This document shows, piece by piece, positions 36,048 through 48,535 of a stretch of DNA of 64,000 nt; position 1 is the first letter of the stretch, and each line of letters begins with the position of its first letter. A program made the position numbers and the translations under genes. This stretch comes from Absidia repens (Eukaryota; Mucoromycota; Mucoromycetes; Mucorales; Cunninghamellaceae): contig MCGE01000008.1 in NCBI GenBank assembly GCA_002105175.1, positions 1,488,001 through 1,552,000 of the forward strand. The letters run 5' to 3'. Under the pieces are notes generated by a model. The model was not told the origin of the DNA. It worked only from the letters and a program-made list of their open reading frames with translations, and did not search any database.

Positions 36048-37283
36048 ATGGGGTTTTCTGATGATCTTGATGATTACCTCAGTGCTACTCGCCAGAGATT
36101 GATCCATTCGCCTTCCGATGATATAAGCAACACCAACAGCTACGACAATCATACCACAGAGTCGACTTTACCCGATCATGAACGATATTTGTACAATTCT
36201 GACCGTGACATATGGTACGACACCGTGACCGACACCTATTCCAAATACGATGCTCAGCGCCATTGCTATATACCAGTATCGTTTAGTAGTAGTCGCTATA
36301 ACGATGCTCAACAACAATTGAATGACGATGATGATGACGATCCAGCCAACAACAATAACAACGATGAACCTGATTCGGATGCTTCTTGCCGCCTCGTAGT
36401 CATCGAATCGACGGTAGTGCCTGTGGGTCAAGTCACAGTGATGGATGCCAATGGGGCGACGATCGGGCGGGATAAGAAAGAATGGGATACACGACGGATG
36501 CGGCTACGGGATATGCAGGTCAGCAAATACCACTGTCAATTGTTTTACGATCAAGACAAGCACGCCTTCGCTATCACAGACGTTGGATCTCAAAACGGTA
36601 CTCTTCTCAACGGCGAACGACTCTCTCCAGCAAAAACCAGTAGTCGGCCTTTCGAATTGAAAAATGGCGATGAACTGACGCTTGGTACGACGGTTTTACA
36701 AGTGCATTTACATGATCATGGCTGGCCCTGTCAACAATGTCAAACATCAGCAACCAGCACGACCACAATTTCAGCAGTAGCAGCAGCAGAGCCCACTTCT
36801 CATGGCAGTAGTGAGGGACAAGAACAAAAGCAGCAGCGACTGACCAAGCCAGCGACAACGAAGAAACAATGGCAAAAGCAACTATTACAGAAATACGATG
36901 ATGACACTAGCAATACGACGGACCAACAACGACATCAACAACAATCCCGGCAACAGCGACAGTATATTGATCGAGCACAACTGCGACGTGAACGTGATCC
37001 TGCCGAAGTAGACAATGAACATTATCATCAACGACGAACCACCGCCATCAACAACGAACCGGACGCCGTCGACTTGGAAACACCTGTACAAGGAAAAGGG
37101 TATGATATGCTACGGAAAATGGGTTGGCAAAGTGGACAAGGCATGGGCATGAATCAGCAAGGCATCGTCGAACCGTTAGCACCAAAATCAACCCCCAATG
37201 AACGAGCAGGTCTTGGTGCACAAAATCTCTCAAAAAAGGATCGGCAATACCAACAAATGAAACAGCGATATGGACAGTCGTGA
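36048..37283 (+). CDS. FHA and G-patch protein, AGGF1-like
   Basis: A single-exon gene of 411 residues. Three modules are visible in the AGGF1 order: an OCRE-type aromatic repeat around residues 45-78 (RYLYNSDRDIWYDTVTDTYS), an FHA domain around 115-215 (GATIGRDKKEW, SKYHCQLFYD, DVGSQNGTLLNG) and a C-terminal G-patch around 347-392 (GYDMLRKMGWQSGQGMG to ERAGLGAQ). OCRE and G-patch domains are features of splicing-associated proteins and G-patches stimulate DEAH helicases, so a role in RNA processing is likely; animal AGGF1 is named for angiogenesis, which cannot apply. Linkers are Gln/Asp/Asn-rich and charged. It diverges from the Alba-like gene with about 150 bases between starts. Confidence 0.85.
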   Translation: MGFSDDLDDYLSATRQRLIHSPSDDISNTNSYDNHTTESTLPDHERYLYNSDRDIWYDTVTDTYSKYDAQRHCYIPVSFSSSRYNDAQQQLNDDDDDDPANNNNNDEPDSDASCRLVVIESTVVPVGQVTVMDANGATIGRDKKEWDTRRMRLRDMQVSKYHCQLFYDQDKHAFAITDVGSQNGTLLNGERLSPAKTSSRPFELKNGDELTLGTTVLQVHLHDHGWPCQQCQTSATSTTTISAVAAAEPTSHGSSEGQEQKQQRLTKPATTKKQWQKQLLQKYDDDTSNTTDQQRHQQQSRQQRQYIDRAQLRRERDPAEVDNEHYHQRRTTAINNEPDAVDLETPVQGKGYDMLRKMGWQSGQGMGMNQQGIVEPLAPKSTPNERAGLGAQNLSKKDRQYQQMKQRYGQS

Positions 37284-37648
37284 TCATTTATCATCACCTT
37301 GGGACTTTTCTTTAGCTCTCTCCCCTCTACACACACTCCATACAAATACTCATACCATCTACCCTACCATTTCCCCATGTATATACATGTATATTTTACT
37401 AGTTTGTTTTTTTTTTTCTTTCATCCCCGTTAGCTATTTATATACTATTTATCAATTTGAATAAAATAAAATATGATGATTTGAACACGATTTTTTATTT
37501 TTGAATTTGAATAGAGTACATATACTTATGTAGAAAAAAAAAAGGGGGGGAATTGTGTGTATGGATATTGTGTATGTAAATAAAAATGTATATAGAAGTG
37601 GTGTATGTTACATATATATATATAGATATATAGATATAAAGTCCTCCA
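37284..37648. other. Convergent spacer between the AGGF1-like gene and a secreted-protein gene
   Basis: The two genes converge here. AATAAAATAAAATATG near 37459 is a likely end signal for the forward gene. A TA-rich simple stretch at 37610-37640 lies near the reverse gene end. No gene seen. Confidence 0.4.
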
Positions 37649-38389
37649 CTACTTGATATCAAAATGTTGTGATTCAACCCAACACTCTACACCATCTTGA
37701 TCAATTTGGGCACTAGAAAAAAAAAAAGGATGTCAGTTTTATATGTATTGGGTTTGGCTTGGCATGGCAGGGGCAGGGCTCAGCTATTTTCTTATTTATT
37801 TACCTATACCAGTATTGGTCTGGAAGGTCGGTCTTCAGTTCATCCAAATTGTATTGGACAGCGGTCACCTGAGCGAGGTTTTTGTGTTCCTGATCTTCAT
37901 GGTCATTCCAGATTTGTTTACTGAGATACCACCCGTTCTTCTTTTGTTTGTGGACAAGAAGGGTTTTCATGTAGGATAAAGAGCTGTGTTCGTTTTCTAT
38001 CATTCAATCATCGTCCAGAAAAAAAAAAAAAAAGAGTGAGAATCATTGCGGTATATGAGTCAATGTGGAATGGATTGGGTGGACATGTCATCTGCGCGCG
38101 GTCCAAAAATAAAAAAGATACTTACTGATGACAACATATGCTGTAGGGTCCACATTGTCGTCCACTATTGAACGGTCTGTAGGGTAAAGCACATGGACGT
38201 CTATATTTATTGAAGAAAGAAAGAAAATATTAGTACTTGCTCCGGTCGAGGCAGCTGTCAATTTTTTTTTTTGTGTGTGTATGCTCCTCGGTCTCACATA
38301 CCTGAGCACCGTTCATTATCAATAGCAGAGGCGGATACAGAATAGGTGCACACCGTTGACAAAATAATAAAGAAAAGTGATGAGCGCAT
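37649..38389 (-). CDS. Small secreted protein of unknown function
   Basis: Not recognised. Exons on the reverse strand 38389-38302, 38200-38126, 37996-37804 and 37712-37649 give 139 residues with no frame breaks and good GT-AG sites. Residues 1 to about 20 (MRSSLFFIILSTVCTYSVSA) form a clear signal peptide; the mature part is soluble and polar with DVHVLYPTDRSIVDDN, a KNEHSSLSYMKTLLVHK helix, NGWYLSKQIWNDHEDQ and the tail GVECWVESQHF. Two Cys remain in the mature chain (one after the signal peptide, one near the C-terminus), so one disulphide is possible. The four small exons and conserved-looking Trp and Cys argue that it is a real gene. Likely extracellular or cell-wall; no function is proposed. 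Confidence 0.7.
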
Positions 38390-38998
38390 GGTATAAATGG
38401 TGTAGGAATGAAGGGCGAGAGAAAGAAAGGAAAAAGAAAAGAAAGAAAGTTTTTCATATAAATATATACAAATGTTAAAAATGGGTAACAAAAAAAAAGC
38501 CAAAAACCACCACATTCTATTTTTACACACCCATCATCACCATCATCATTTGTTATCTAAAAAGTCAAAAATGAGCAAAAAAAAAAAAAAAAAAAAACTC
38601 AAAGCCTGGTTAGCATATGGATTCGCGAGCCATCTCCATAAAACTAAACCCTAGTTCTTTATTTAAATATGGATGTACTATGTATGGCATACATACCCTT
38701 AACAAAGACATTTGAATCGATAAATATAGAATCCAGCAATGGATGGTCAGTGTTCCTCCACATTTTTCCAACACCGCTCCCAAACTGTCGTTCAACAAAA
38801 TAAAAATAAAAAAACATAAAAACAATCAGATTTTATTGATAATGTGTACAAATAATGGAGAGGGGACTATACTATGCTATGATGGTACTCCGGGGAAAGT
38901 GTGCGTCTATGTTTGTTCTAAAAGCTCTATAATAATATATCTAAATCTTGCGATGTCTTACATGTCACCAGGTCTAGGCCAGGGCAAGGCCAGACCAT

Positions 38999-41900
38999 TT
39001 AGCTAAGATCCCTAAAGATTCCAGCCATTTGCTGTGGACACAAACTCTGCTTCTTTTCATATTCGTCCAACGCTTTTTCCACTAATTTAACCGCCCTAAG
39101 GAATATCATTGTGTCACCTACAAAAAAAAAAAAAAACGTCATGAATATTATAAGAATCTATGTCAAAAAAAAAACCCCCCCAACATACTAAACTGCCCCA
39201 TCTTCTTACCTTGTTGTTGAATAAAATTGATCTTGATTTCTTTTGTTGTCACTGCTGGTTTTCCATCATGCAGAGAGCTCAGGGATGGGTCACACTCCAG
39301 TCTAAACCGTACCTTTTGCGATTGACGTACACCACCTTCTAACAAATAATGAAGTAAATAAACTTTTTGGTCTGAATGCTCTATGACATCGCTTTTTTTT
39401 TTTGCGGGGGCCCTACCTTGGTCGCACGATATGTCAATTGTTCCTCGGCTTTGCATGATACCATTGATATTCTTTTCTTCACTGTAAGATCCATTCATTT
39501 GCTATTGATCGTCACGCCAAAGCCGCCGCCGAGAGGGGGGGGGAAGTAGAAGTGGTGAGAACATAGATAAAAATAAAATAAAAATACATGGCGTCTGATT
39601 CCTATTACCTCTCGAATCACCTGAGCTACCTTTCCAAAAGCCTCCTTGTCATCCTTTGCAGAGCAATTAATAGTGTAGATCTATACAAATATATATGAGT
39701 AAAATGACAAAACAGTTTTATGATTTCCTTTTTGTAAAATTTACCTTGGGACGTTTAAAATGAGATAATCCAGGGAGCCACGACGATAATTTGGGACTGT
39801 CAATGGTTGGAGCCTTCAAGCGTGGTGAAGAGGGCGCGACACGTGCCTTGCTAGCCAGCAATGGGGAGCCACTGCACATGAGAGGATGGGATGGACGTGC
39901 ATTGATCTGACATGCTTTGGTCGTTGGGGTGGTCTGTAGCTGTTGCGGAAGTGGATCAATAGAACAGATGGTGTGATCATTCGTGTATTTAGTTATATCA
40001 GTTTTACTGGTGGGTTTGATATCGTTCGGCGGTGATTTCTTCGATAAAGGGATGGATAGACGGGTTTTCAGTTTTCTCGTTGTCGGAGATGCTGATGGTA
40101 TTGGCGATGGCAATCGGGATGATATCGCATTGCCGTTGTTGGAAGCGTCATAATGATGTAGATCCATACGTCGTAGAAGAGATTGTAAGCGAGATTGGCC
40201 AGGCGATGGTCGTCGTGTTGCGATTGCTTGTTCATGTATGAGTTGTTTCATTTCTTTCGCCCGTTGGTGAGCTTGACTTTTAATTTCATCTGTCTGTGGA
40301 GTGTGAGACTGTTGTTGCTGTTGCTGCTGTTGCTGCTGTTGCTGCTGTTGTTGCTGCTGTAATATACGTTGCTGATGATACTGAAGAGCTAATAAGGATA
40401 CCCTTTTAGATTTACCGGGAATGTTGGGATCGATAGAGGTAGGGTCGTTTCGTAAAGACTGGTTTTGAGGTACTGATGGAGAAGGTAGACGGCACGATCT
40501 AAATGAGGAATCAACGAGAAAAAATATATGAGTAAAAAGGGGTTACCTTGAGCTTTCCTTTCTTCCTTTACCTTAGACTGTTTGATTCCCTTTGTAAATT
40601 GATTGGATGTAGCCTCACAGGGTAAAGGGTGGAATCAGTGGTGTTTTTTCGGTGGAAAGAGGATCGCTGTACATCTGGGGAAGGAGGAGGAATCAAGTTC
40701 TCCATTTCGTTTCCGATTTGGCAAGGAATAATGGACTTTGGTGTAATAGAGGATGGGAGATCAGATGCACAAATAGTAATAGGTCGCTGCTGTTGATGTG
40801 TCTTTTTTCCAATCGGGATACTGTCAGTAGTTGCTTTTTGATAGCGTCTAGATCCATTATTCAGATCGTCATGAGAGTTTGTTTGCCAGTACTTTGTTGA
40901 ATGTCGCTGTAATAGATGGTATGCCACTTTTTCCATATTGTACCTAAAGAGAATGTATGTTTGTACAAGTGTTGGTATGTACTCTTTAGATTCCTTTTCC
41001 ATATATAGATACTATTCTTAACCACTTACACTCTGCTCATCAAAGCATCAACTAGCTGTTCCTGAGAATGGCCAATCCACAACGTTTGAAGAGTTTCCAA
41101 CAGACGTTCGTCAATTGAAGAAGGGTCCTGAATGGCACTTGCTGCTTCACCTGTTCCAGAGAGGTAAGGGCTCTTTGGAGAGCTCATAGTTATACCGTCC
41201 ATCTTAAACCATTCGTGGTCTTGAATTTGTTGCATCTTCGAAATAATAATAAAAAGGAGAGTGTGAATGAAAGTTAAAACAGTCTATCTGATACTGAGGT
41301 TCACAAACTACTTACCGTCAGTCGTTTATCAGGATGCACCACAAGAATTTTTCGGATCAAATCTTTAGCCAGGTCCGAGAGAAAGTCAGGGAGGACGTAC
41401 TTTCCACGTTTCACCTAAATAAAAGAAGGTATAAGCACCATACCATATATTCAAAACTATAAAGAAGTTCCTCCTACCTTGTATAATAGTTCACGAATGT
41501 TGTTATCGTCGAAGGGCAAATGACCACATAAAAGCGCGTATAGAATGACACCACAGGACCAAATGTCAGAACAACTGCCATTATAAGGGGTACCCTGATA
41601 AAAATAAAAGACCGTAGTTTAATAAATATATAAAAAAAAGGGGGCGACAATGGCTGACATTCTGTTTACCTTGACAACTTCAGGGCTAGCATAATGAGGC
41701 GATCCGCAACTGGTTTCTAACAAAGTCCCGCTCGGTTGAAGAGACGCCATACCAAAGTCAGCAATCTTGATATTAAAAGCATCATCAAGTAATAAATTCT
41801 CTGGCTTGAGGTCACGGTGGCTGCTTGACAAAAGGTATGGATTTAGAAGGAAAAAAAAAAAAGTTAGAGAAAAGCGGAAGAGATGAAAAAATAAAATAAA

Positions 41901-42478
41901 TCGGACTTGCCAAATTAAGTGCCTATGACAAAAATCCATGGCATGTATGATTTGCTGGAAATATTTCCTCGCCCCTTTTTCAGACAGGCGACCCTTCGTG
42001 ATCAAATGTTCAAACAACTCTCCACCTTGAACATATTCCAATATAAGATACCTATACAGAATTTAATTATCTATAACATCTATATCTCTTACCAAGTTTC
42101 ATATAATTAAAAATCTTACAAATTAGGGGATCCTGGAACATCAATGACATCAATCAATCGTACTACATGCGGATGTTGAATCAACTTCATGATTGCAATT
42201 TCTCGTTTGACTGATTTTTCGGTCGATGCATTGGATGTCAAATACGTCTTGGAGATAATTTTCACAGCTACCTTTTCACCTGTCATCTTATGATAGCCAA
42301 GCTTGACTCTACCTGATGACCCTTTACCCAATGTTTTTCCTAGCCAGTAATCGCCCGCCTCTTTGCGTTTGCGTAGGGAATTTTTGACATTTGGACGATT
42401 ATGATCATTTCCTTTTCTGGGTGACAGTGATGGTGATGACGGCTTTGATTTGGGTGGCGAAAATAATGATAATGTCAT
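38999..42478 (-). CDS. CAMK-like protein kinase, Hsl1/Gin4/BRSK type
   Basis: Ser/Thr kinase of the Nim1-related group that in other fungi sits at the cortex or septum and controls morphogenesis and mitotic entry. Twelve exons on the reverse strand (42478-42120, 42051-41911, 41820-41670, 41594-41478, 41414-41316, 41235-41030, 40943-40572, 40498-39745, 39680-39609, 39501-39417, 39338-39210, 39117-38999) give 867 residues. Glycine loop LGKGSSGRV, Lys73 in VAVK, catalytic HRDLKPEN (Asp170), ADFGMASL (Asp188) and the activation segment [11 protein letters not shown] typical of this group are present. A UBA-like helix pair ([12 protein letters not shown]...[10 protein letters not shown]), a long Ser/Pro/Gln-rich region with an 18-residue poly-Q, and a C-terminal KA1-like membrane-binding domain ([15 protein letters not shown] to IFRDLS) follow. 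One intron (donor at 41909-41910) is GC-AG. Confidence 0.92.
40310..40362 (-). repeat. CAG-type repeat encoding poly-glutamine in the kinase
   Basis: Mixed CAG/CAA array in the eighth coding exon of the kinase gene, read as about 18 consecutive Gln (QQQQQQ...). It lies in the disordered linker, not the catalytic domain. Confidence 0.9.
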
Positions 42479-42722
42479 TTAAAATAATAATTAATTTAAT
42501 AAAGTCAATTACTTATTCAAAAGATACAAAATAAAATAATAATAAAAACAATAGAACGAAAAAAAAAAAACTCAAAAGCGTGAAACAATAATGTCCGAAG
42601 TCATCGAATGTTGATTAAATTACCCTTTTTCTGACAGTTTAAGGAATGTATCAATGGGCCATTTATCCACTTGAAAGAATGTATGTATCACCATTTTTTG
42701 ACATGTGTCCTGTTTGCACTCC

Positions 42723-43945
42723 GTATGGTGCAGCTCAGCAGGAACGTAATGCAAATATTAATTGTTGCAATCAAGATATTCCATTTCAAAGCATTCTCAC
42801 ACTTTCAAAACATTGATCTATGTACCGGGTGGGAGGCGTGCGAGGGAAGGGGGGGAGGGGGTATTGAGTATGGTTTTTTGGCAGAAATAGACATCCCCAC
42901 CATTTTGCATTTTAACAGACAGCCATCTGCAAATAAATAAATAATGACCTGAATATATACAATATGTCCAGTCTAGCAGAGGTCAAGCCACTAACAGGGA
43001 CTGGGTCAATTAAGTATGAACGGTAGAGTAGGAATAGAGCCACGTTTCATATTAAGCGACTTAGAGCTGCAAATCAATGGCTGGAGATATCGTGGGAGAG
43101 TAGTCGAAAGACAGGGAAAAATGCCCTATATAGTCGACTATCTTCACAGGGTAGTCCAAGCTAATTAACATAAATGGTGTGTAGGAATAGGACTATAATT
43201 TATATCAAGTGGCCTAGAACAGCTAATACTTCAAGGGGGGTCTGGAGGGTAATCTAAAAGCTGATGTTTGATAGAACACTCAAAAAAACAACTGCAATAG
43301 CGACATTGCTCTCTATATGATAGGTCAAAGGATGGGTGATGAAAAACCATATTTATTGAAGCTTATTGATGGATTCTAAAACTAGAGGACGAGAGGGTCA
43401 TTGTAACGAGGGATCTAATGAAGGTAGCATGAATGAGACTAATAGGAAATCTGAAGGAGGGCCGACACAAAAATACCTGCACGAATGTAAAAAGGGATCT
43501 AGTATATTGTTCAAGGCATGATAAAGACCAAAGGGGATATCAATTTATAAAAAACTGTCAACATCAATCAAACGGGTGACGGCAGCAAAACAGGGATCCA
43601 TTGCACAAGACATGAAAGACATTTATGGGAAATTTTCATTGGAGCATGTAAAAAACAGACATATTTTATTCAGGTGTTGATACAAGCTAGAACGAACTAA
43701 CTAACACTAAGCTAAGCTAATGGAGGCTCGTAAAAAGCCAACTAGTGGCGGTCTACATCCTAGATCCAAAATGAAAGGGGTTCCCTATGCATCTTGTAAT
43801 CGCTGAGCTGAAATCCCTTCTAAACTAGTCCTGACACTAATCTTAGATCACTATAACCTCGTTGAAGTTGAATGATGAAGAAAAAGAAGAAAGAAAGTGA
43901 AAAAAAAAAAAGTGACAATTAAAGGCACGTGTGCGGGTTTTGAAA
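42723..43945 (-). repeat. Dispersed repeat, copy D (reverse)
   Basis: In reverse orientation it starts with TTTCAAAACCCGCACACGTG (43945 side) and carries the shared TTACAAGATGCATAGGGAAC block near 43780 and the far-end GTATGGTGCAGCTCAGCAGG, nearly identical to copy A. It also matches the window-edge copy F over the CTAGCAGAGG...TTTCATATTAAGCGAC region. No coding frame. Confidence 0.8.
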
Positions 43946-44384
43946 CGTTTCTATGGGCGTCACTGAACTACAGTCCTGACCATTTTCCTGGGTTTTTTTT
44001 TCATTTCGATTAAACAAGCACAAAAGAAGGTTCCAGAAGGCCATTGTATCGCTAGATATAATTTGGCTGCACGAATTAGAATAACTAAATTATTGTACAC
44101 ACAATAATGATGCAATTTCGTTACCTGGTGATATCCTACTATTAGTAGAAACCCCAAATGAACATGATATCATATAATAGATACAGTATATCAATATCGG
44201 AAGACAATAAAAACTATCATAAAGACTAAAATAACGTATGACATGATATATGCTCAAAAACAAATAGTAATAATAGTAATTTTATTAATATGTATACAAC
44301 GAGGACAATCAAATAAAATATGTGGGGGGAGTAAAAATATCAACTACAACTAAACTAAGTAATACTATACTACACTATACTATG
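43946..44384. other. Spacer between repeat copy D and protoporphyrinogen oxidase
   Basis: AT-rich, with reverse-strand TTTATT motifs near 44280-44320 that probably end the oxidase transcript. No gene seen. Confidence 0.45.
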
Positions 44385-45114
44385 CTACCATAAATTGATC
44401 ATGCTTTTTTCCAATCCCGTCACTCTAGAAGATCGATCACCCAAAGCACCTATGGATAGCAAGTCATCCACCAACAAACGACTGTTCTTGACACAATCCG
44501 GTACACTGACGCCAAGATAGCTTGCGCCCGTCACGCTGAGTTGATGACCCATGTGTTGCTGCATTGTGGAATGAAGATCGCGAAGACGAAGACGGTGACC
44601 CACCATGTACTGAGGAAGACACTGCTTTTGAATATGAGCTTGATAATGGACAGGAGCAGCACGGACACCGAGACATTTTGACATTGCCTCCTGAGCCAGA
44701 TCCAATGCCCGAGCAGACGCGTTGCCATCACCATCACCGCCACTACGAAAGGCGAGGTCCCAATCACTGCCACCAATCATTGCTGTAAATCGTACCACAT
44801 CGTTGTCTTTGTCTTGGACACCCAAGCTGTTGCTATCAAAGATCACCCCCAGTACACCTGGCACTTGGTTTCGATACGGTGCGTCCCGATGAGGTGTCAA
44901 AAATCCAGATCCGTCCAGTTTCATATCACATTCACTCTTCTTGTATGCCAGATTCACCACGGCCACGTCTACGTTTGGATTGTGTGTCAAATGCGGGAGC
45001 GTTGTGTTGCTGGGAAGAATCGAAGCTAGCTTATGTGAAGGTAAGGTTGATATGACATGATCCGATTCATATTGGCCCTGAGGTGTTGTAATCGTCTATT
45101 CGAGTCCGAGTACA

Positions 45115-45157
<43 letters not shown>

Positions 45158-46161
45158 CCAGTGAGTACTCTTATTTAAATTCATACCCCCCCTCCTCGTC
45201 TCACTATCAAAACTTACCATGGTTGTGGGGGATGATCGTTCAAGCCTATTTGCCGATTGGTTTGTCTGCACATCAACATTGGGTTGGTTCATCAAATAAT
45301 GACGGAGTGCTTTGGGTAAAGTTTCCAGCCCCGGCAAAAGTCCAATGACGCTTGCCCCTTGCATTTTGTTGTGCCATGATGGATTTCTAGATTGACATAG
45401 CCTGGCGAGTTGTTGTTCCTTTTCGGTATCCAGTGACACGCCACCTTGAAGCATGCCTTTCACCACACTGCCATACCGTTGCTCACAAGCAGCCAGCATA
45501 GGAAACGTCGATTGGACGGAGAGTTGTTTGCAATCCCCCGCATAGATCCCGTGTGCCAGTGCGCCCACCAAGTTGAGTGCCACATGCCGATTAAATCTTC
45601 GTTCGACGAAATCGTAGATCGTTTCATCACCCTGGCCGTCACCAAGCGATGCTGGACCTGGGTTTTTGAATGGTTCTTTCAATATGGAGCCCACCACAGA
45701 GTCCAAGATAGGAGGTCTATTCACAAGTAAATCGGATAATCCACTAGGTAGCTGGTTAATGTGGCCTTGGTATTCAATATATCGATGTCGCGCTGATGGA
45801 TGTGTTTTCGGGATGCTGAGTAGGTCTTTGTCCAACTGAAGGTCTTTCAACTAATGGAGCACAGCCAAGTCGATAACGATTAGATTCAGTATATTGTTAT
45901 ATTTTTGTGTGAAGTACTTTCTTATATATGGCTTACCATATCAAGTAGAATAGCACCGCCTACGCCTTGAGGTCGTAATGTACGAGGCCCTGCTTCAAAT
46001 ACGACATTGTCTTTGATATGGTTGCTTTTGATCCAGCCGCCTACGCGATCACTCGCTTCCAACAGTCGAATCTTGATTTGAGGTGCTGAACGAGAGAGAT
46101 AGTATGCAGCTGATAAGCCAGATATACCTCCACCAAGAATAGTAACAACAGGTGGTGTCAT
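44385..46161 (-). CDS. HEM14: Protoporphyrinogen oxidase
   Basis: FAD enzyme of the mitochondrial inner membrane that oxidises protoporphyrinogen IX to protoporphyrin IX in heme synthesis. Three exons on the reverse strand (46161-45937, 45850-45218, 45095-44385) give 522 residues. The N-terminus has the dinucleotide-binding GGGISGLSAAYYLS (about 10-23) and EASDRVGGW, followed by FEAGPRTLRP; further on are GDGQGDETIYDFVERRF, ALAHGIYAGDCKQLSV and FPMLAACEQRYGSV, all typical of the HemG/HEM14 group; the C-terminus has the NSRLLVDDLLSIGAL stretch. There is no long cleavable presequence, as in many orthologues. The middle intron contains an (AT)n run. Upstream is the Zn2Cys6 gene in the same orientation. 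Confidence 0.95.
45119..45152. repeat. (AT)n microsatellite in HEM14 intron
   Basis: About 17 AT units inside the second intron of the oxidase gene. Confidence 0.9.
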
Positions 46162-46572
46162 TTTTTGTAAGAATAAAATAAAGAATAAAATAAAAAAAGA
46201 AGACAGGCCATGAATTTTGGCAAGGCAAGATATGCTGTGTTTCAATTCATAGGGCCAAGTTCTACAAATATCGAACCACTTGAATATTTTTTAAACACAA
46301 TTTTTTATTCATTGTTTGATAAAGAGAGATATAATAAAAACAAAGCACACAAACACACACACACATATATATATATATAAAGATAAACTAAAATAGCTAT
46401 AAACTAAATGGGACAAGAAAAAGTAGGGGTGGGGCGAGGAGGAGGGTAAACAAACAAACAAAGCAAAAACAAAAAAAAAAAAAAGAGGAAGGGACTAGCG
46501 AGAGAGAGAGAGAGATAGTAGGGACTAATATAAGACAAAAATAATAATAATAAAAAAGATGACAGGAGGAAT
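46162..46572. other. Spacer between HEM14 and the Zn2Cys6 gene
   Basis: Holds the HEM14 promoter and the 3' end of the regulator gene; includes CA and TA runs (46345-46380) and GA-rich sequence (46495-46520). No additional gene is supported. Confidence 0.45.
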
Positions 46573-48457
46573 TTAGTTGCAACCAGGAACAGAGGCCCAA
46601 CCATTTTGCTGTAAAGCTTCTTGCACCCTTTGCACAAAAGGCCGCTTTTTAGCAATTTCACTGACAGGGGTGAGCAAGATGACTTGAATCAACTGGGCCA
46701 GACCGTCCAGGGCTTTGATCTTGACATCCGTATTGTTGTCCACATGGTAAAGTAAAATATCGCAAGCTTGTTTCAGTTCGTGCACACAAGGTCTAAAGTA
46801 GCAATCTATATCGATAATCCAGTTGTTGAAGAGTTGCACGAGAGCAAAAGCAGCAGTTGTACATCGTTGAATGGACAATGGTGTGGGTAAATAAGTTTGG
46901 TGTAAAAGAATCCATTGGCCATGGAAGCGAATCCAATGCATATACAGACAACGCGTGCTCCACACGGACGCCTGTTTCATTGGTAAGGTTGGCAGCGAGG
47001 CACGGAAGGAAGTCAAGCTGCGTTCAATACGTTCGATTTCACGGTAAGGTGTCTGTTCCGCATCATTGGCAAAGCATGTTCGTCGAATATCCCGAGTGAT
47101 TTGACACGATTGGAATTCCAGCCATTGAAACAGTGCTTGACGATCGTCTTGTGATAAGGATGGGTTGAACGCAGTGGTTGTTGATGATTCGCCACTGTTG
47201 AGATGGACTTCGTATGGTTTGTTGTGGAAGTGTGATGTTGCCGTGTCCAAAAAGTACAAGAACCACAGGAGAGAACGTGCATATCCCTTTATGTACCGTA
47301 TATTGGCGTTCCTGAAAATCGTTTCATGATGTGTTTGTGCAATACCATCCAGAGCTTCTTCCCGATACAGTTGTAGCGACAGCGCCATTCGTACAGCCAT
47401 CCCGGAGTAAAGGTAAATGACAGATGTGTTCCCGCTTTCCATGTGATACAGGACTAAATTACATATAGCATGACAAGTAGCAAGGTTGGGTGTTTCAAAG
47501 TAGAGAGAGGAGAGGAGATATTTGGCCCATCCATAGTATTGTTGAGCTAGGCTGACACATTCGGCTTCGGTGATATGTAGTGAGGTGAAGGCTTCACGAT
47601 GCCAACAATAAGCATGCGGCAACATGTGACATAAAATGGAGGCATAGAGCAGTTGTAGAGATGGTGTAGCATCCAAAATTTCCTGGTCCAATAGCATGTC
47701 TTGAAGTAATACGTTGAAAGGTTGCACAGCACCGTGTAGCAGGCACGTTTTGTAAAGTCGGAGCAGGTTCTTGACAATGGTTTGTGGTAAAGGAGGTGGT
47801 GGGTGAGTGATTTCAACGTCGTCCATTGTAATGGTGCCTTCATCAGGTTGCAGACTAGTGAAATGGGAGAGTCTGATGGTAGGGAAGATGGCATTGTTGC
47901 GTCGAAGCCAGGCAGGCTGAGGGCCAGAAGGAGGTGGTGTTGGTGCTTCGTTGTCAAGGGCAAACTGTATAATACACTTGTAAATATCTTCCACATGATC
48001 CAAATGAGTGTCGATGGCTAATCCAGTAGGGTAATTGTTTTGAATATCCCATCCACCTAAGGCTTTAGTACAAAGAGTCGGTTGGTTGGTTTCCTTCACC
48101 AGTGTTTCTATCATATCGAATTCGCCCAAGAGAGAGTGTATTTGATCTTCCAGGCCAGCAAACCGATCCCTCAGAGCTGTACTTTCCAAATCACCGGGAG
48201 TGTCAAGATATTCGCAAGAGACATCCGCTTGAGTACATTGTTCGCAAGAAGGTCTGGCTCTAGAGCATTTGGACCGATGTCGTCGGCACCTATGAGAAAA
48301 CCGAATAAAATAATGAATATACAATAAAATAATGAATATTAAAATTATTACCTTTGACAAGATAAGGCCATGCGTGCTCGCCTCTTTACAGGCTTCTTGT
48401 GAATACCATCAGTAATAGCTAATAATGCACCCTCTGCTGCCATCAAAGAAGTGTATC

Positions 48458-48488
<31 letters not shown>

Positions 48489-48535
48489 GTTTTAAGTAAC
48501 TGACCAAAGGATTTCTTTTTTTTAGTGTGTGTCAT
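46573..48535 (-). CDS. Zn2Cys6 fungal-type transcription factor
   Basis: Nuclear regulator. Proposed exons on the reverse strand are 48535-48505, 48436-48352 and 48289-46573, giving 610 residues. The binuclear zinc cluster is split by the last intron: CQRCRRHRSKCSRARPSC then EQCTQADVSC, giving spacing C-x2-C-x6-C-x6-C-x2-C-x6-C, preceded by basic residues KKPVKRRARMALS. The large third exon holds the middle-homology region of fungal-specific factors (for example CHAICNLVLYHMESG, GMAVRMALSLQLYREE, RRTCFANDAEQTPYREIERI). The first exon is the least certain: an ATG inside the first intron (48453) could instead start a protein with MAAEGALLAI. No target is predicted; its HEM14 neighbour is not evidence of regulation. 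Confidence 0.85.
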
